In this document: piece after piece, positions 1 to 9,431 of the stretch
Layout: each line of letters opens with the position of its first letter
How positions within the stretch are numbered: position 1 is the stretch's first letter
Source of the DNA: Beijerinckiaceae bacterium RH AL1
Lineage (GTDB): Bacteria > Pseudomonadota > Alphaproteobacteria > Rhizobiales > Beijerinckiaceae
Assembly (NCBI GenBank): GCA_901457705.2
Contig: LR590083.2
Span: 1,426,597-1,490,596 of the forward strand
Direction: 5' to 3'
Length of the DNA: 64,000 nucleotides
Position numbers and translations under genes: made by a program
Notes under the pieces: model-generated
The model's input: the letters and a program-made list of their open reading frames with translations, nothing else
Databases searched by the model: none
What the model was told of the DNA's origin: nothing

Positions 1-986
1 GGATCAACCGCGCGACCGGCGGCACCAAGGCGCTCGTCGCGATGCGCGCCGACCTGCTCGCGGCATTGAAGACCGACAAGTCGCTGATGCCCGTCGACCG
101 CGACTTCGCGCATCTCCTGTCGTCGTGGTTCAACCGCGGCTTCCTCGTGCTGCGCTCGATCGACTGGTCGACGCCGGCCATCGTTCTCGAAAAGATCATC
201 CGCTACGAGGCGGTGCACGAAATCCGCGACTTCCCGAGCCTGCGCCTGCGCATCGATCCGCCCGACCGGCGCTGCTACGGCTTCTTCCATCCGGCGCTGC
301 CGGACGAGCCGCTGATCTTCGTCGAGGTGGCGCTGACCGACGCGATTCCCGGGGCGATCGGCCCGCTGCTCGATGCCGAGCGCCGCCCGGTGACGCCGGA
401 CAAGGCGAAGGTTGCGGTCTTCTACTCGATCTCGAACTGCCAGAAGGGGCTCGCCGGCATCTCGTTCGGCAACTTTCTGATCAAGCAGGTCGTGCAGGAG
501 CTGCGCCGCGACTTCCCCCGCATCGAGACCTTCGTGACGCTGTCGCCGGTGCCGGGCTTCATGCGCTGGCTAGGCAAGCTCGACATGTCGTCGCTGTCCG
601 TCGAGGACCGGCAGATGCTCGCCAAGCTGGAGGCGCCGACCTGGCGCGAGGAGACCGGCGTGCCCGAGCGCATGCGCAAGCTCGTCGAGCCGCTGGCCGC
701 CGCCTACTTCCTCACCGCCAAGCGGCCCGACGGCCGGCCCGCCGATCCCGTGGCCAACTTCCACCTCGGCAACGGCGCGCGGCTCGAGCGGCTGAACTGG
801 CTGGGCGACCTGTCGGACAAGGGGATGCGCGACTCGGCCGGCCTGATGGTCAACTACCTCTACGATCTCGACGACATCGAGCGGAACCACGAGGCCTTCG
901 CCAACCAGGCGGAGATCGTCGCGGCCTCGTCGGTGCGCAGGCTGCTCCGGCCCGAGCCGAAGCCGGCGCCGGAGCCCGCGCGCTAG
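1..986 (+). CDS. Malonyl-CoA decarboxylase, 5'-truncated by window edge
   Basis: C-terminal part of malonyl-CoA decarboxylase, which converts malonyl-CoA to acetyl-CoA and CO2. The frame is open from the first base, reading INRATGGTKALVAMRADLLA before the first internal Met at 42, so the true start lies upstream. About 328 residues are visible. The GNAT-like catalytic half is recognised by the stretches VFYSISNCQKGLAGISFGNF and ETFVTLSPVPGFMRWL, which carry the family's conserved S/H-region; NYLYDL near the end is also typical. It ends 3 bases before the convergent small gene at 990. Nothing suggests disruption. Family assignment is firm; physiological role (malonate use or fatty-acid control) cannot be told without the upstream genes. 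Confidence 0.93.
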   Translation, partial: INRATGGTKALVAMRADLLAALKTDKSLMPVDRDFAHLLSSWFNRGFLVLRSIDWSTPAIVLEKIIRYEAVHEIRDFPSLRLRIDPPDRRCYGFFHPALPDEPLIFVEVALTDAIPGAIGPLLDAERRPVTPDKAKVAVFYSISNCQKGLAGISFGNFLIKQVVQELRRDFPRIETFVTLSPVPGFMRWLGKLDMSSLSVEDRQMLAKLEAPTWREETGVPERMRKLVEPLAAAYFLTAKRPDGRPADPVANFHLGNGARLERLNWLGDLSDKGMRDSAGLMVNYLYDLDDIERNHEAFANQAEIVAASSVRRLLRPEPKPAPEPAR

Positions 987-989
987 AGC

Positions 990-1157
990 CTACTCGTCGT
1001 TCGCCGAGCTCAGGTCCTCGTCCGGGATCGCGCGGCCGCCGTCGTCGCGCTCGTCGTAGTTCGCCGCGTCCTGCTTGCCCGACTTCGGCTTCGGCGGCTC
1101 GCCGCCGGGGCGCGGCGCGTGATCGGCGGCATCGTCGCCGCGCTTCTGGTCGTCCAT
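990..1157 (-). CDS. Small acidic hydrophilic protein, 55 aa
   Basis: A 55-residue protein without recognised domain: no hydrophobic segment, rich in Asp, Glu, Gly, Pro and Lys, ending IPDEDLSSANDE. It looks intrinsically disordered. The case for a real gene is the ribosome site: AAGGAGGT sits 5 bases before the ATG at 1157 (complement of 1158-1169), among the best in the window. It lies convergent to the malonyl-CoA decarboxylase gene with 3 bases between stops. Short proteins with a similar PDEDL...ANDE tail are, as I recall, common as hypotheticals in Hyphomicrobiales, but I cannot verify that here. Confidence 0.6.
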   Translation of the reverse strand: MDDQKRGDDAADHAPRPGGEPPKPKSGKQDAANYDERDDGGRAIPDEDLSSANDE

Positions 1158-1282
1158 GGTGACCTCCTTGTCGTCGGCGGTGGAATGCTCGCGCCGACAA
1201 AGGGTTCGCCCCTTTGCACGGAGGCCGACCTGCGCGACAATGCGGCAGGCCAGGGCAGGGCCGAGCGCTAGACGAAGCAGAG

Positions 1283-2116
1283 ATGAAGTCGATACTCGTT
1301 CCCGTGGAAGATCACGACCGCATGGAGGGCGTCCTCGAGACGGCGCTCACCTTCGCGCGCCGCTTCGACGGCTACATCGAGGGCATCCCGCTCGGGCCCG
1401 ACATCGCCGAGATGGTGGCGGCCGACTTCTCGATGAGCGGCGTCATCTTCGACGATCGCACGCGGCGCGAGTTCCTGCGCAACGCCGCCGATACCTTCGA
1501 AGGCTTCATGACGCGCAAGGGCGTGCCGCGCCGCTCGGACGAGACGCGGGGCCCGAGCTTCGGCTGGATGGGCGAGGCGCTGGTCTCGCCGACCAGCGTC
1601 GGCGAGTACGGGCGCGTGTTCGACATCATCGTGGTCGGGCGCCCCGGCACGGCGTCCAACGAGCCGCACCGCTCGACGCTCGAGACGGCGCTGTTCGAGA
1701 GCGGGCGCCCGCTGCTCATCGCGCCGCCGGAGCCGGCGACGACGATCGGCGAGACGATCGCGATCACCTGGAACGGGTCGTCGGAGACGGCCCGCACCAT
1801 CGCCTTCGCGATGCCGCTGCTCTTGAAGGCGCGCGACGTCCCGGTCCTCGCCGTGCCGGGCCTGCGCCTGCCGGGCCCCTCCGACGCGCAGATCGCCCGC
1901 GCGCTGCAGCGCCACGGGATCCCGGCGCGCCCGGTCGAGGTGCGCGAGGAGGGCCGCACGCCCGGCCGCGCCCTGCTCGCCGCCGCCCACGACCTCGGGG
2001 CCGACCTGATGCTCAAGGGCGGCTACACGCAGAGCCGCATCCGCCAGATGATCTTCGGCGGAGTCACATCGGACATCATCGCCGAGGCCGCGCTGCCGGT
2101 TTTCATGGCGCATTGA
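1283..2116 (+). CDS. Universal stress protein (UspA family)
   Basis: Cytoplasmic UspA-type protein of 277 residues. It opens with MKSILVPVEDHD, the usual first beta-strand and Asp of the Usp fold, and appears to hold two Usp-like halves (residues 1-150 and 155-277). The second contains DLMLKGGYTQSRIRQMIFG, matching the family's nucleotide-binding loop G-x-H/Y-x-x-S/R-R-x-x-x-x-x-G in a degenerate form. I chose the ATG at 1283 rather than the upstream in-frame ATG at 1214 because the first residues of the domain follow it directly. The stop overlaps the TTG start of the antiporter gene by 4 bases, so the two are probably co-translated and linked to ion or stress homeostasis. Confidence 0.85.
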   Translation: MKSILVPVEDHDRMEGVLETALTFARRFDGYIEGIPLGPDIAEMVAADFSMSGVIFDDRTRREFLRNAADTFEGFMTRKGVPRRSDETRGPSFGWMGEALVSPTSVGEYGRVFDIIVVGRPGTASNEPHRSTLETALFESGRPLLIAPPEPATTIGETIAITWNGSSETARTIAFAMPLLLKARDVPVLAVPGLRLPGPSDAQIARALQRHGIPARPVEVREEGRTPGRALLAAAHDLGADLMLKGGYTQSRIRQMIFGGVTSDIIAEAALPVFMAH

Positions 2117-3395
2117 CCGGGCTCGATCTCTCCCCCTTCGACGCGGCGGCGGCCGTCGTCGTGCTCACGGCCGTCTTCGCGACGATCAACGCGCGATTCC
2201 TGCGCCTGCCGCCGGCGATCGGGCTCACCATCCTCGGCGCGCTGGCCTCGGCGGCGATCATCGTCGCCTCGCGGCTGCTCCCGGCCTGCATCTGCACGCC
2301 TTCGCGAAGGATTTCGTCGACCGCCTCGACTTCAAGACGACGCTGCTCGACGGCATGCTGTCGTTCCTCTTGTTCGCCGGCGCCTTCCACATCGATTGGC
2401 GCGACATGCGCCAGGGCCGCTGGGCGATCCTGGCGCTGGCCTCGTTCGGCACGCTGCTCTCGACCGCCCTCGTCGGGCTCGGGCTGAAGGGCCTTCTGCT
2501 GGTCGTCGGCCACGACATGCCGCTGATCTGGTGCCTGGTGTTCGGCGCGCTGATCTCGCCGACCGACCCCGTCGCCGTCATCGCGATCCTCAAGGACGCC
2601 TGGCTGCCGCCGTCGATCCAGGCGACGATCGCGACGGAGAGCCTGTTCAACGACGGCGTCGGCGTCGTCGTCTTCACGATCGTCTTCGCCGCGGCCTCCG
2701 GGCAGCAGCAGATGACGCTTGGCGAGGCCGCGCGACTCTTCGCGCTGGAGGCCGGCGGCGGCATCGTCTTCGGCGCCGTCGTGGGCGGCATCGCCTTCTT
2801 TCTGATGCGCGGCATCGCCGACCTCGTCGCGGAGGTGCTGATCACGCTCGCCGTGGTGATGGGCGGCTATGCGGCCGCGCAGGCGCTCGGCGTGTCCGGC
2901 CCGGTGGCGATGGCGGTCGCCGGGCTCATCCTGGGCAACCAGGGCGTGAAGTATGCGCTGAGCGAGCGATCCCGCGACTATGTTGTGAGCTTCTGGCTGC
3001 TCATCGACGAGATCCTCAACGCCGTGCTGTTCCTGCTCGTCGGGCTGGAGGCGATCGCGGTGTGGCGCGAGAACGCCGTCATGCTCGTCGCGCTGGCGAC
3101 GGTGCCGATCGTGCTCCTCGCCCGCTTCATCTCGGTCGGCGGGCCGCTGCTCGTGCTCTACCGCATCTCGAGCCTCGGCCGCGGTGCCGTGCCGATCCTG
3201 GTCTGGGGCGGCCTGCGCGGCGGCATCTCGATCGCTTTGGCCCTGTCGATCCCCGAGGACTCGCACAAGGAGCTGATCCTCGCGGCGACCTATGCCGTGG
3301 TGTTCTTCTCGGTGCTGGTGCAGGGCGCGACGATCGGCCGGCTCGCGCAACGCTACCGGCCGGACGAGGACGCGGCAGAGGCAGAAACGACCTGA
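2113..3395 (+). CDS. Na+/H+ antiporter, CPA1 family, with a frame break near 2281
   Basis: Inner-membrane monovalent cation:proton antiporter of the CPA1/NhaP type, about 427 residues when read through. Family signs are SPTDPVAVIAILKD and ATESLFNDGVGVV (the ion-binding Asp pair in the ND region) and about 12 hydrophobic segments. The start is a TTG at 2113 overlapping the UspA stop. The reading frame breaks: residues up to ...ASRLLP lie in frame 1, and the continuation GLHLHAFAKDFVDRLDF lies in frame 3. Adding one G at 2281-2285 (CCCGGCC to CCCGGGCC) restores one continuous protein. Either a sequencing error or a recent inactivating deletion. Length and motif content are otherwise intact. Confidence 0.85.
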
Positions 3396-3444
3396 TCGCC
3401 TCGGCCCCGCTCCCGCCCCGTTTGCGCCTTATCCCCTTGTCCGC

Positions 3445-4332
3445 ATGAACTTGTTCGTCTTCGGTCTCGGCTACAGCGCGCAGCACTTCGTGCATCTCTA
3501 CAAGCATGCCTTCGAGCATGTCGCCGGCACGGTGCGCGATGCCGCCACCCCGCGTCCGCTCGCCGAGGGCGCCGAGATCCTGCACTTCGGCCAGGACGGC
3601 GCGGCCGAGGAGATCGACGAGCGGCTCGGCCAGGCGGACGTGATCCTCGTCTCGATCGCGCCCGGCACCTCGGTCGACCCGGTGCTGGCGCGCTACGGGC
3701 GCCGGCTCGCGGCGATCAAGCGCCGGCAGAAGGTGCTCTACCTCTCGACCATCGGGGTCTACGGCGACCGGGGCGGCGAGTGGGTCGACGAGACGGCGGT
3801 GCCGCGCTCGGAGAACGACCGGTCGAAGGCGCGCATCCATGCCGAGCGCGCCTGGCTCGCCATCGCCAAGGACCCCGCGAAGACGGTGCACGTGCTGCGG
3901 CTCTCCGGCATCTACGGGCCGGGGCGCAACCCGCTGGTCAACCTCGCCGAGGGCAAGGCGCGCCGCATCGTCAAGCCGGGGCAGGTGTTCAACCGCATCC
4001 ACGTCGAGGACATCGCCCGCGCCTGCGCGGCGCTCGTCGCGCACGAGGGGCCGTCCGACGTGTGGAACGTCACCGACGACGAGCCGGCCGCGCCGCAGGA
4101 CGTCGTCGCCTTCGCCGCCGAGATGATGGGGATCGAGCCGCCGCCCGAGCAGGACTTCGCCACCGCCGACATGACGCCGATGGCGCGCTCGTTCTACAGC
4201 GAGAGCAAGCGCTGCGCGAACCGCAAGATCAAGGACGAGCTCGGCCTCGAGCTGGCCTATCCGACCTATCGCGAGGGCATCGCCGCGCTATGGGCCGACG
4301 GCGAGGGCCGCATCGCGTCGAGCGTCGGCTAG
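3445..4332 (+). CDS. NAD(P)-dependent SDR/epimerase-family protein
   Basis: A 295-residue protein of the extended short-chain dehydrogenase class, of the YeeZ-like type. The N-terminus MNLFVFGLGYSAQHF carries a G-x-G-x-x-x-x nucleotide-binding turn. YLSTIGVYGDRGGEWVDE is the usual S-T-x-G-V-Y-G active-site strand, and LRLSGIYGPGRNPL the substrate-side strand. Start ATG 3445 gives the dinucleotide-binding strand directly; the upstream in-frame ATG at 3292 would add 51 unrelated residues lying inside the antiporter gene. It follows the antiporter by 49 bases on the same strand. Substrate unknown; related proteins are annotated as sugar-nucleotide epimerases or reductases. Confidence 0.8.
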   Translation: MNLFVFGLGYSAQHFVHLYKHAFEHVAGTVRDAATPRPLAEGAEILHFGQDGAAEEIDERLGQADVILVSIAPGTSVDPVLARYGRRLAAIKRRQKVLYLSTIGVYGDRGGEWVDETAVPRSENDRSKARIHAERAWLAIAKDPAKTVHVLRLSGIYGPGRNPLVNLAEGKARRIVKPGQVFNRIHVEDIARACAALVAHEGPSDVWNVTDDEPAAPQDVVAFAAEMMGIEPPPEQDFATADMTPMARSFYSESKRCANRKIKDELGLELAYPTYREGIAALWADGEGRIASSVG

Positions 4333-4383
4333 CCATGTCTGCGGGTCCGCTCGAAAGCTACCGGCCATGATCGGCGCCGGCGC

Positions 4384-6426
4384 GTGACCACCGGCCTCGC
4401 CGCCCCGGACGCTGGCGCGCGCCCCGCCGAAACGCACATCGGCGCCATCGACGGGCTGCGCGCCATCGCCGTCCTTTCGGTGATGATCTGCCACCTCGAG
4501 CGCGCCTGGCTGCCCGGCGGCTTCGCCGGCGTCGACGTCTTCTTCGCGATCTCCGGCTTCGTCGTCACGCTGTCGATGATGGACCGGCGCTTCGAGCGCG
4601 TGCGCGAGATGGTCGCCTTCTTCTACGCGCGGCGGCTGCGACGCATCGCGCCGGCGCTGATCGTCGTCCTCCTCGCGGCGACCCTCGCCACGGTGCTGTT
4701 CGTGCCGGACGCCTGGCTCAGCGAGGCGATCCCGTCGACGGGGCTCGCCGCCTTCTTCGGCCTCTCCAACGTCTCGCTGGCGGCGCATACCGACACCTAT
4801 TTCGCGCCACGCGCCGAGTACAACACCTTCCTCCACACCTGGTCGCTCGGCGTCGAGGAGCAGTTCTACCTCGTGTTTCCGGCCCTCATCGCGCTCGTCA
4901 CCGTGACGCGGCTGCGGCGCTGGCGCCGGCTCGCCGTTGTCATCCTGGGTGTGCTGTCGGCGGCCTCGCTCGCCTATTGCGCCTGGCTGACGCCGCGCGA
5001 GCCGGCCGCTGCCTTCTTCCTCCTGCCGGCGCGCTTCTGGGAGCTCGGCCTCGGCATGATCCTGGCGCTGACGTCGGCGCGCTGGCGCCCGGCGCTGGCG
5101 ACGATCTCCGGGCGCCTCAGCGACGGGCTCGCCGTGCTCGCCGTGGCGGGCCTCGCCGCGACCTTCGCGCTCGCGCGCGAGACGGCCTTCCCCTATCCCT
5201 GGGCCGTCCCGCCGGTCGCCGCGACGCTCGTGCTCATCGCGCTCGTCGGCGCTGGCGTGGCCGGACGCACGGCCGGCGTCCTCGCAAGCCGCCCCGTCGC
5301 CTACGTCGGGCGCATCTCGTACTCGCTCTATCTCTGGCACTGGCCCGTCTACGTGCTGATGCGCTGGACCTACGGCCTCGACAGCGCCCTCGCGCGAGTG
5401 ATCGCCGTCGCGCTCACCTTCGGGCTGGCGGCGCTGTCCTATCGCTTCGTCGAGCAGCCGTTTCGCCGCTCGTCCCGCCTGCGCCGCCTGCCGCGGATCG
5501 TCGTGGTCGCCGGCGGGCTCGGCGCGCTGGTCGTGGGCGCCGGGCTCGCCAAGGTCGGCTTCGCGCTGACCTCGGTCCTGTCGCTGTCGCAGACCCGGAA
5601 CACCCAGCTCTGGAGCCCGTACAGCAAGCCCCCGGCCGACGGGGCCTGCAGCGTCCAGGTCGCGACGCACTGGGAGGGCGCCGTCAAGATACTCGACCTC
5701 GAGCCGAAGGGCTGCGGCGCGCCGGCGCCGGGTGGCCTCATCGTCGCCGGCGACTCGCATGCCGGCGCCTACACGCGGATGCTCCGCGAGCTGGCGCAGG
5801 CGAAGCCTGTCGAGGTGACGATCTTCGCCAGCCCCGGCTGCGCGTTCATGGACCTGATGACGCCTGTCGCGACGCTCGACGACGCCTGCCGCGCGGCCAA
5901 TACGAGGATCCACAATACGATCCTCAACGGCGCCCGGGAGGGCGATGTCGTCTTCCTGCCGTCGCTGCGGCTCCACCGCTACCGCAGCCAGGACGACGAC
6001 GTGATCGATCTCGGGCCGACGGTCGCGCCGGCGGCCGCGTTCGACGAGGCACGAGCCTTCATCGCGGCGCTCACCGCAAAGAACGTCAAGGTCGTGCTCG
6101 AAGCGCCGAAGCCGGTGTTCAAGTCGCCGCCGTTCCGCTGCGTCGACTGGTTCGACCGCATGAACCCCATGTGCGCCGCCGGCTTCTCCGAGGATCGCGC
6201 CGACTTCGAGCGACGGCGGGCGCCGGTGCTCGAGCGGGAGCGGGCGCTCGCAGAAGCGCCGGGCGTGTCGATCTGGGATCCGGCGCCTGTCCTCTGCGGA
6301 CCCTCGCGCTGCGACGCGATCGTCGACGGCAAGCCGCTATTCTTCGATGCCGATCACATCAGCGGCTACGCGGACGACCGCCTGCTGCCGAGCTTCGCCG
6401 CTCATCTCGCTGCGCTGCAACGATAA
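4384..6426 (+). CDS. Acyltransferase 3 - SGNH fusion, O-antigen acetylase (OafA/YrhL type)
   Basis: Membrane O-acyltransferase of 680 residues. Residues 20-375 form the Acyltransferase-3 domain: IDGLRAIAVLSVMICH with the catalytic His, FFAISGFVV, SLGVEEQFYLVFP and YSLYLWHWPVYV. About ten membrane spans are visible. Residues 430-680 are a periplasmic SGNH domain with the nucleophile in AGDSHAGAY and the Asp/His pair in DADHISGYADD. This architecture transfers acetyl groups from the cytoplasm to cell-surface glycans. The start is a GTG at 4384; no in-frame ATG precedes the first span. It stands alone, 51 bases after the SDR gene. A second, domain-only acyltransferase sits at 48926. Confidence 0.92.
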   Translation: MTTGLAAPDAGARPAETHIGAIDGLRAIAVLSVMICHLERAWLPGGFAGVDVFFAISGFVVTLSMMDRRFERVREMVAFFYARRLRRIAPALIVVLLAATLATVLFVPDAWLSEAIPSTGLAAFFGLSNVSLAAHTDTYFAPRAEYNTFLHTWSLGVEEQFYLVFPALIALVTVTRLRRWRRLAVVILGVLSAASLAYCAWLTPREPAAAFFLLPARFWELGLGMILALTSARWRPALATISGRLSDGLAVLAVAGLAATFALARETAFPYPWAVPPVAATLVLIALVGAGVAGRTAGVLASRPVAYVGRISYSLYLWHWPVYVLMRWTYGLDSALARVIAVALTFGLAALSYRFVEQPFRRSSRLRRLPRIVVVAGGLGALVVGAGLAKVGFALTSVLSLSQTRNTQLWSPYSKPPADGACSVQVATHWEGAVKILDLEPKGCGAPAPGGLIVAGDSHAGAYTRMLRELAQAKPVEVTIFASPGCAFMDLMTPVATLDDACRAANTRIHNTILNGAREGDVVFLPSLRLHRYRSQDDDVIDLGPTVAPAAAFDEARAFIAALTAKNVKVVLEAPKPVFKSPPFRCVDWFDRMNPMCAAGFSEDRADFERRRAPVLERERALAEAPGVSIWDPAPVLCGPSRCDAIVDGKPLFFDADHISGYADDRLLPSFAAHLAALQR

Positions 6427-6550
6427 CGCGCGACGAGCGTACGACCCGATCGGGAACGACGGTTTGGCCGCAAAGGGCCTTCGTTTTTCTTTGGAAGAGG
6501 TCTAGTCTCCGCGCTTGGCGATATGCGCCCAACACCCAAGGAGAGGGTCC

Positions 6551-7012
6551 TTGATCAAGCTGACAGTCAACGGCGAAGCGCGCAGCTTCGACGGCGATCC
6601 GGATATGCCGCTGCTCTGGTATCTGCGCGACGAGGTCGGTCTCACCGGCGTCAAGTTCGGGTGCGGCGCGGCGCTGTGCGGCGCCTGCACGATCCATCTC
6701 GACGGCGAGGCGGCCCGCGCCTGCGTCACCCCCGTCTCGGCCGCGGCGAACGCCAAGGTCACGACGATCGAAGGTTTGTCGCCGGACGGAAATCATCCCG
6801 TGCAGGTCGCCTGGCGCGAGCTGAACGTGCCGCAGTGCGGCTACTGTCAGGCCGGCCAGATCATGCAGGCCGTGTCCATGCTGAAGTCGACGCCGAAGCC
6901 GACCGACGCCGACATCGATTCCGCCATGAGCGGCAACATCTGCCGCTGCGGCACCTACCCGCGCATCCGCGCCGCGATCCACAAGGCCGCCGAGAGCAAG
7001 GGAGCGATCTGA
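6551..7012 (+). CDS. [2Fe-2S] subunit of a xanthine-oxidase-family molybdenum hydroxylase (IorA type)
   Basis: Small iron-sulfur subunit, 153 residues, passing electrons from the molybdenum subunit encoded next. The first plant-type cluster is bound by CGAALCGAC, the second helical cluster by CGYCQAGQ and CRCGTY. The start is TTG 6551: a good AAGGAGAG lies 7 bases upstream and the protein begins at IKLTVNG as in relatives. The longer ATG frame at 6515 would swallow that ribosome site. Its stop overlaps the next start as TGATG, so translation is coupled. Relatives are isoquinoline 1-oxidoreductase alpha subunits and aldehyde oxidases; the true substrate is unknown. Confidence 0.9.
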   Translation: MIKLTVNGEARSFDGDPDMPLLWYLRDEVGLTGVKFGCGAALCGACTIHLDGEAARACVTPVSAAANAKVTTIEGLSPDGNHPVQVAWRELNVPQCGYCQAGQIMQAVSMLKSTPKPTDADIDSAMSGNICRCGTYPRIRAAIHKAAESKGAI

Positions 7013-9324
7013 TGACCCGCGATCATTACTTCGCCTCGCTCACCGAGGCCGCCGAGCGGCCGCGCCTCGTCAACGTCAGCCGCCGCGGCATGATCGCCGG
7101 CCTGGGCGGTCTCGTCATCGCGCTGTCGGTCGACGGCCCCGCGAAGGCCGCCGGCTTCGGCGCCGCCGGCATGCCGAACGGCTGGCGCGACGACCCGAAG
7201 CTCTTCGTCGCTATCGCCGACGACGGCATCGTCACCATCACCTGCCAGCGCTCCGACATGGGGCAGGGCGTCCGCACGGGCTGGGCGATCATCATCGGCG
7301 ACGAGCTCGATGCCGACTGGGACAAGATCCGCGTCGTCCAGGCCGAGGGCAACGAAGGCAAGTACGGCAACGAGGACACCGACGGCTCGCGCTCGACGCG
7401 CCAGAACATCGTGCACATGCGCCATGCCGGCGCCGCCGCGAAGCTGATGCTCGTGCAGGCGGCCGCCAAGCAGTGGGGCGTGCCGGTCGAGGAGTGCTCG
7501 GCGAAGGGCCACCAGGTCGTGCACACGAAGTCCGGCAAGTCGCTCGGCTACGGCGCGCTCGCCAAGGCCGCGGCTGCGCTGCCCGTGCCGTCGCCGGAGA
7601 TGGTGGTGCTGAAGCAGCCCGCCGACTTCCGCTACATCGGCAAGGGCAATGTCGGGCTCTACGACGGCTTCGACATCACGACGGGCCGCGCGATCTACGG
7701 CATGGACCACAAGATCGACGGCATGCTGCACGCCGTCGTCGCGCGCTGCCCGGTGTTCGGCGGCACGGTGAAGAGCGTCGACGACTCCGAGGCGCTCAAA
7801 GTGCCGGGCGTCGTGAAGATCGTGAACATCCCGCCGGCGGTGGCGCCGGTGAAGTTCCAGCCGCTCGGCGGCGTGGCGGTCGTCGCGACCAACACCTATG
7901 CCGCGATGAAGGGCCGCGATGCGCTGAAGATCGTCTGGGACGAGGGGCCGAACGCCGACTACGACTCGGAAGCCTTCCGCAAGACGCTCGTCGAGGCGTC
8001 GAAGCAGCCGGGCAAGGTCGTGCGCAGCGACGGCGACGTCGATGCGGCGATGGCCAAGGCGACGAAGCGCCTGAGCGCGGACTACTACGTTCCGCATCTC
8101 GTGCAGGCGCCGATGGAGACGCCGGCGGCGATCGCGCACATGAAGGACGACGGCTCGATCGAGCTGTGGGCCTGCGTGCAGTCGCCCCAGGCCGCGCACG
8201 ACAACGTCGCCAAGGCGCTCGGCCTGTCCGACGACAAGGTGACGGTGAACGTCACGCTTCTCGGCGGCGGCTTCGGCCGCAAGTCGAAGCCGGACTACTG
8301 CGTCGAGGCGGCGCTCTGCGCCAAGGCGGCGGGCAAGCCGGTGAAGCTCCTGTGGACGCGCCAGGACGACATCCACCACGGCTACTACCACACGGTGTCG
8401 GCCGAGCATCTCGAGGCCGGCCTCGACGAGAAGGGCATGCCGGTCGCCTGGCTGCACCGCTCGGCGGCGCCGACGATCGGCTCGATCTTCGCCAAGGGCG
8501 CCAACCACGAGATGCCCTTCGAGCTCGGCATGGGGCTGGTCAACCTGCCCTATGCGATCCCGAACATCCGGATGGAGAACCCGGCCGTCGACGCGCACGT
8601 GCGCATCGGCTGGTTCCGTTCGGTCTCCAACATCCCGCACGCCTTCGCGGTGCAGAGCTTCGTCGCCGAGTGCGCGGCGGCGGCGGGACGGGATCCGAAG
8701 GACTACCTGCTCGACGTGATCGGCCCCGCGCGCAAGCTCGATCCCGTCGCCATCGGCGATAGCTGGAACCACGGCGAGGACCCGAAGCTCTACCCGATCG
8801 ACACGGGGCGCCTGCGCAACGTGATCGACGTGGCGGCCAAGGCGATCGATTGGGGACGGACGATGCCGAAGGGCTCGGGCCTCGGCATCGCCGGCCACTA
8901 CTCGTTCGTCACCTACACGGCGGTGGCCTGCGAGGTCGCGGTCGACGAGAAGGGCAAGGTCGTCGTGAAGCGCGTCGACATCGCGATCGACTGCGGGCCG
9001 GTGGTCAACCCGGAGCGTGTGAAGTCGCAGCTCGAAGGCGCGGTTGTGATGGGCATGGGCCTCTCGCTGATGTCGAAGATCACGTTCAAGGACGGCAAGG
9101 CCGTCCAGAACAACTTCGACGGCTACGAGATCCTGCGCATCGACGCGGCCCCGAAGATCGTCAACGTGCACATCGTGCCGCACGACGACTGGACGATGCC
9201 GCTCGGCGGTGTCGGCGAGCCCGGCGTGCCGCCGGTCGCACCGGCGATCACCAACGCGATCTTCGCTGCGACCGGGCATCGCATCCGCGAGCTGCCGATC
9301 GGCCACCAGGCGCAGAACGCCTGA
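7012..9324 (+). CDS. Molybdenum-binding subunit of a xanthine-oxidase-family hydroxylase (IorB type), Tat-exported
   Basis: Catalytic subunit, 770 residues. An N-terminal twin-arginine signal ([11 protein letters not shown] around residue 22-32, then a hydrophobic run to AKAAG) sends the folded enzyme to the periplasm, probably with the small subunit as passenger. The molybdopterin-binding glycine loop [19 protein letters not shown] and the late catalytic-Glu region [15 protein letters not shown] are both present, the latter in the form seen in IorB-like enzymes. ATG 7012 overlaps the upstream stop. No cytochrome c or maturation gene (XdhC-like) follows; a hairpin terminator comes 17 bases later. 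Hydroxylation of an aromatic N-heterocycle or aldehyde is inferred from family only. Confidence 0.9.
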   Translation: MTRDHYFASLTEAAERPRLVNVSRRGMIAGLGGLVIALSVDGPAKAAGFGAAGMPNGWRDDPKLFVAIADDGIVTITCQRSDMGQGVRTGWAIIIGDELDADWDKIRVVQAEGNEGKYGNEDTDGSRSTRQNIVHMRHAGAAAKLMLVQAAAKQWGVPVEECSAKGHQVVHTKSGKSLGYGALAKAAAALPVPSPEMVVLKQPADFRYIGKGNVGLYDGFDITTGRAIYGMDHKIDGMLHAVVARCPVFGGTVKSVDDSEALKVPGVVKIVNIPPAVAPVKFQPLGGVAVVATNTYAAMKGRDALKIVWDEGPNADYDSEAFRKTLVEASKQPGKVVRSDGDVDAAMAKATKRLSADYYVPHLVQAPMETPAAIAHMKDDGSIELWACVQSPQAAHDNVAKALGLSDDKVTVNVTLLGGGFGRKSKPDYCVEAALCAKAAGKPVKLLWTRQDDIHHGYYHTVSAEHLEAGLDEKGMPVAWLHRSAAPTIGSIFAKGANHEMPFELGMGLVNLPYAIPNIRMENPAVDAHVRIGWFRSVSNIPHAFAVQSFVAECAAAAGRDPKDYLLDVIGPARKLDPVAIGDSWNHGEDPKLYPIDTGRLRNVIDVAAKAIDWGRTMPKGSGLGIAGHYSFVTYTAVACEVAVDEKGKVVVKRVDIAIDCGPVVNPERVKSQLEGAVVMGMGLSLMSKITFKDGKAVQNNFDGYEILRIDAAPKIVNVHIVPHDDWTMPLGGVGEPGVPPVAPAITNAIFAATGHRIRELPIGHQAQNA

Positions 9325-9340
9325 GCGATTGAGACAAAAT

Positions 9341-9364
9341 CCTCCTCCCGTCCGCGGGAGGAGG
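9341..9364 (+). terminator. Hairpin terminator after the molybdenum hydroxylase operon
   Basis: A perfect 10-bp stem, CCTCCTCCCG paired with CGGGAGGAGG, closes a TCCG loop. There is no clear U-run after it, so termination strength is uncertain, but the position 17 bases behind the stop fits. Confidence 0.6.
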
Positions 9365-9431
9365 AGTTATGACCCTGCCGGAGGCCATCCGGCGCTTTGA
9401 CGTTTCGCCGGCTTCATCCTAGCCTGCGGAG

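Noticed and set aside
4335..4369. 11-codon ATG frame between the SDR and acyltransferase genes
   Set aside because: No ribosome site and no independent support; probably chance.
6955..9306. 783-codon antisense open frame opposite the molybdenum hydroxylase subunit, and similar long frames at 4288-5976, 19371-20894 and 2103-3350
   Set aside because: They mirror real genes in high-GC DNA, are very rich in Arg/Asp/Val/His or Arg/Ala, show no domain, and lack ribosome sites.
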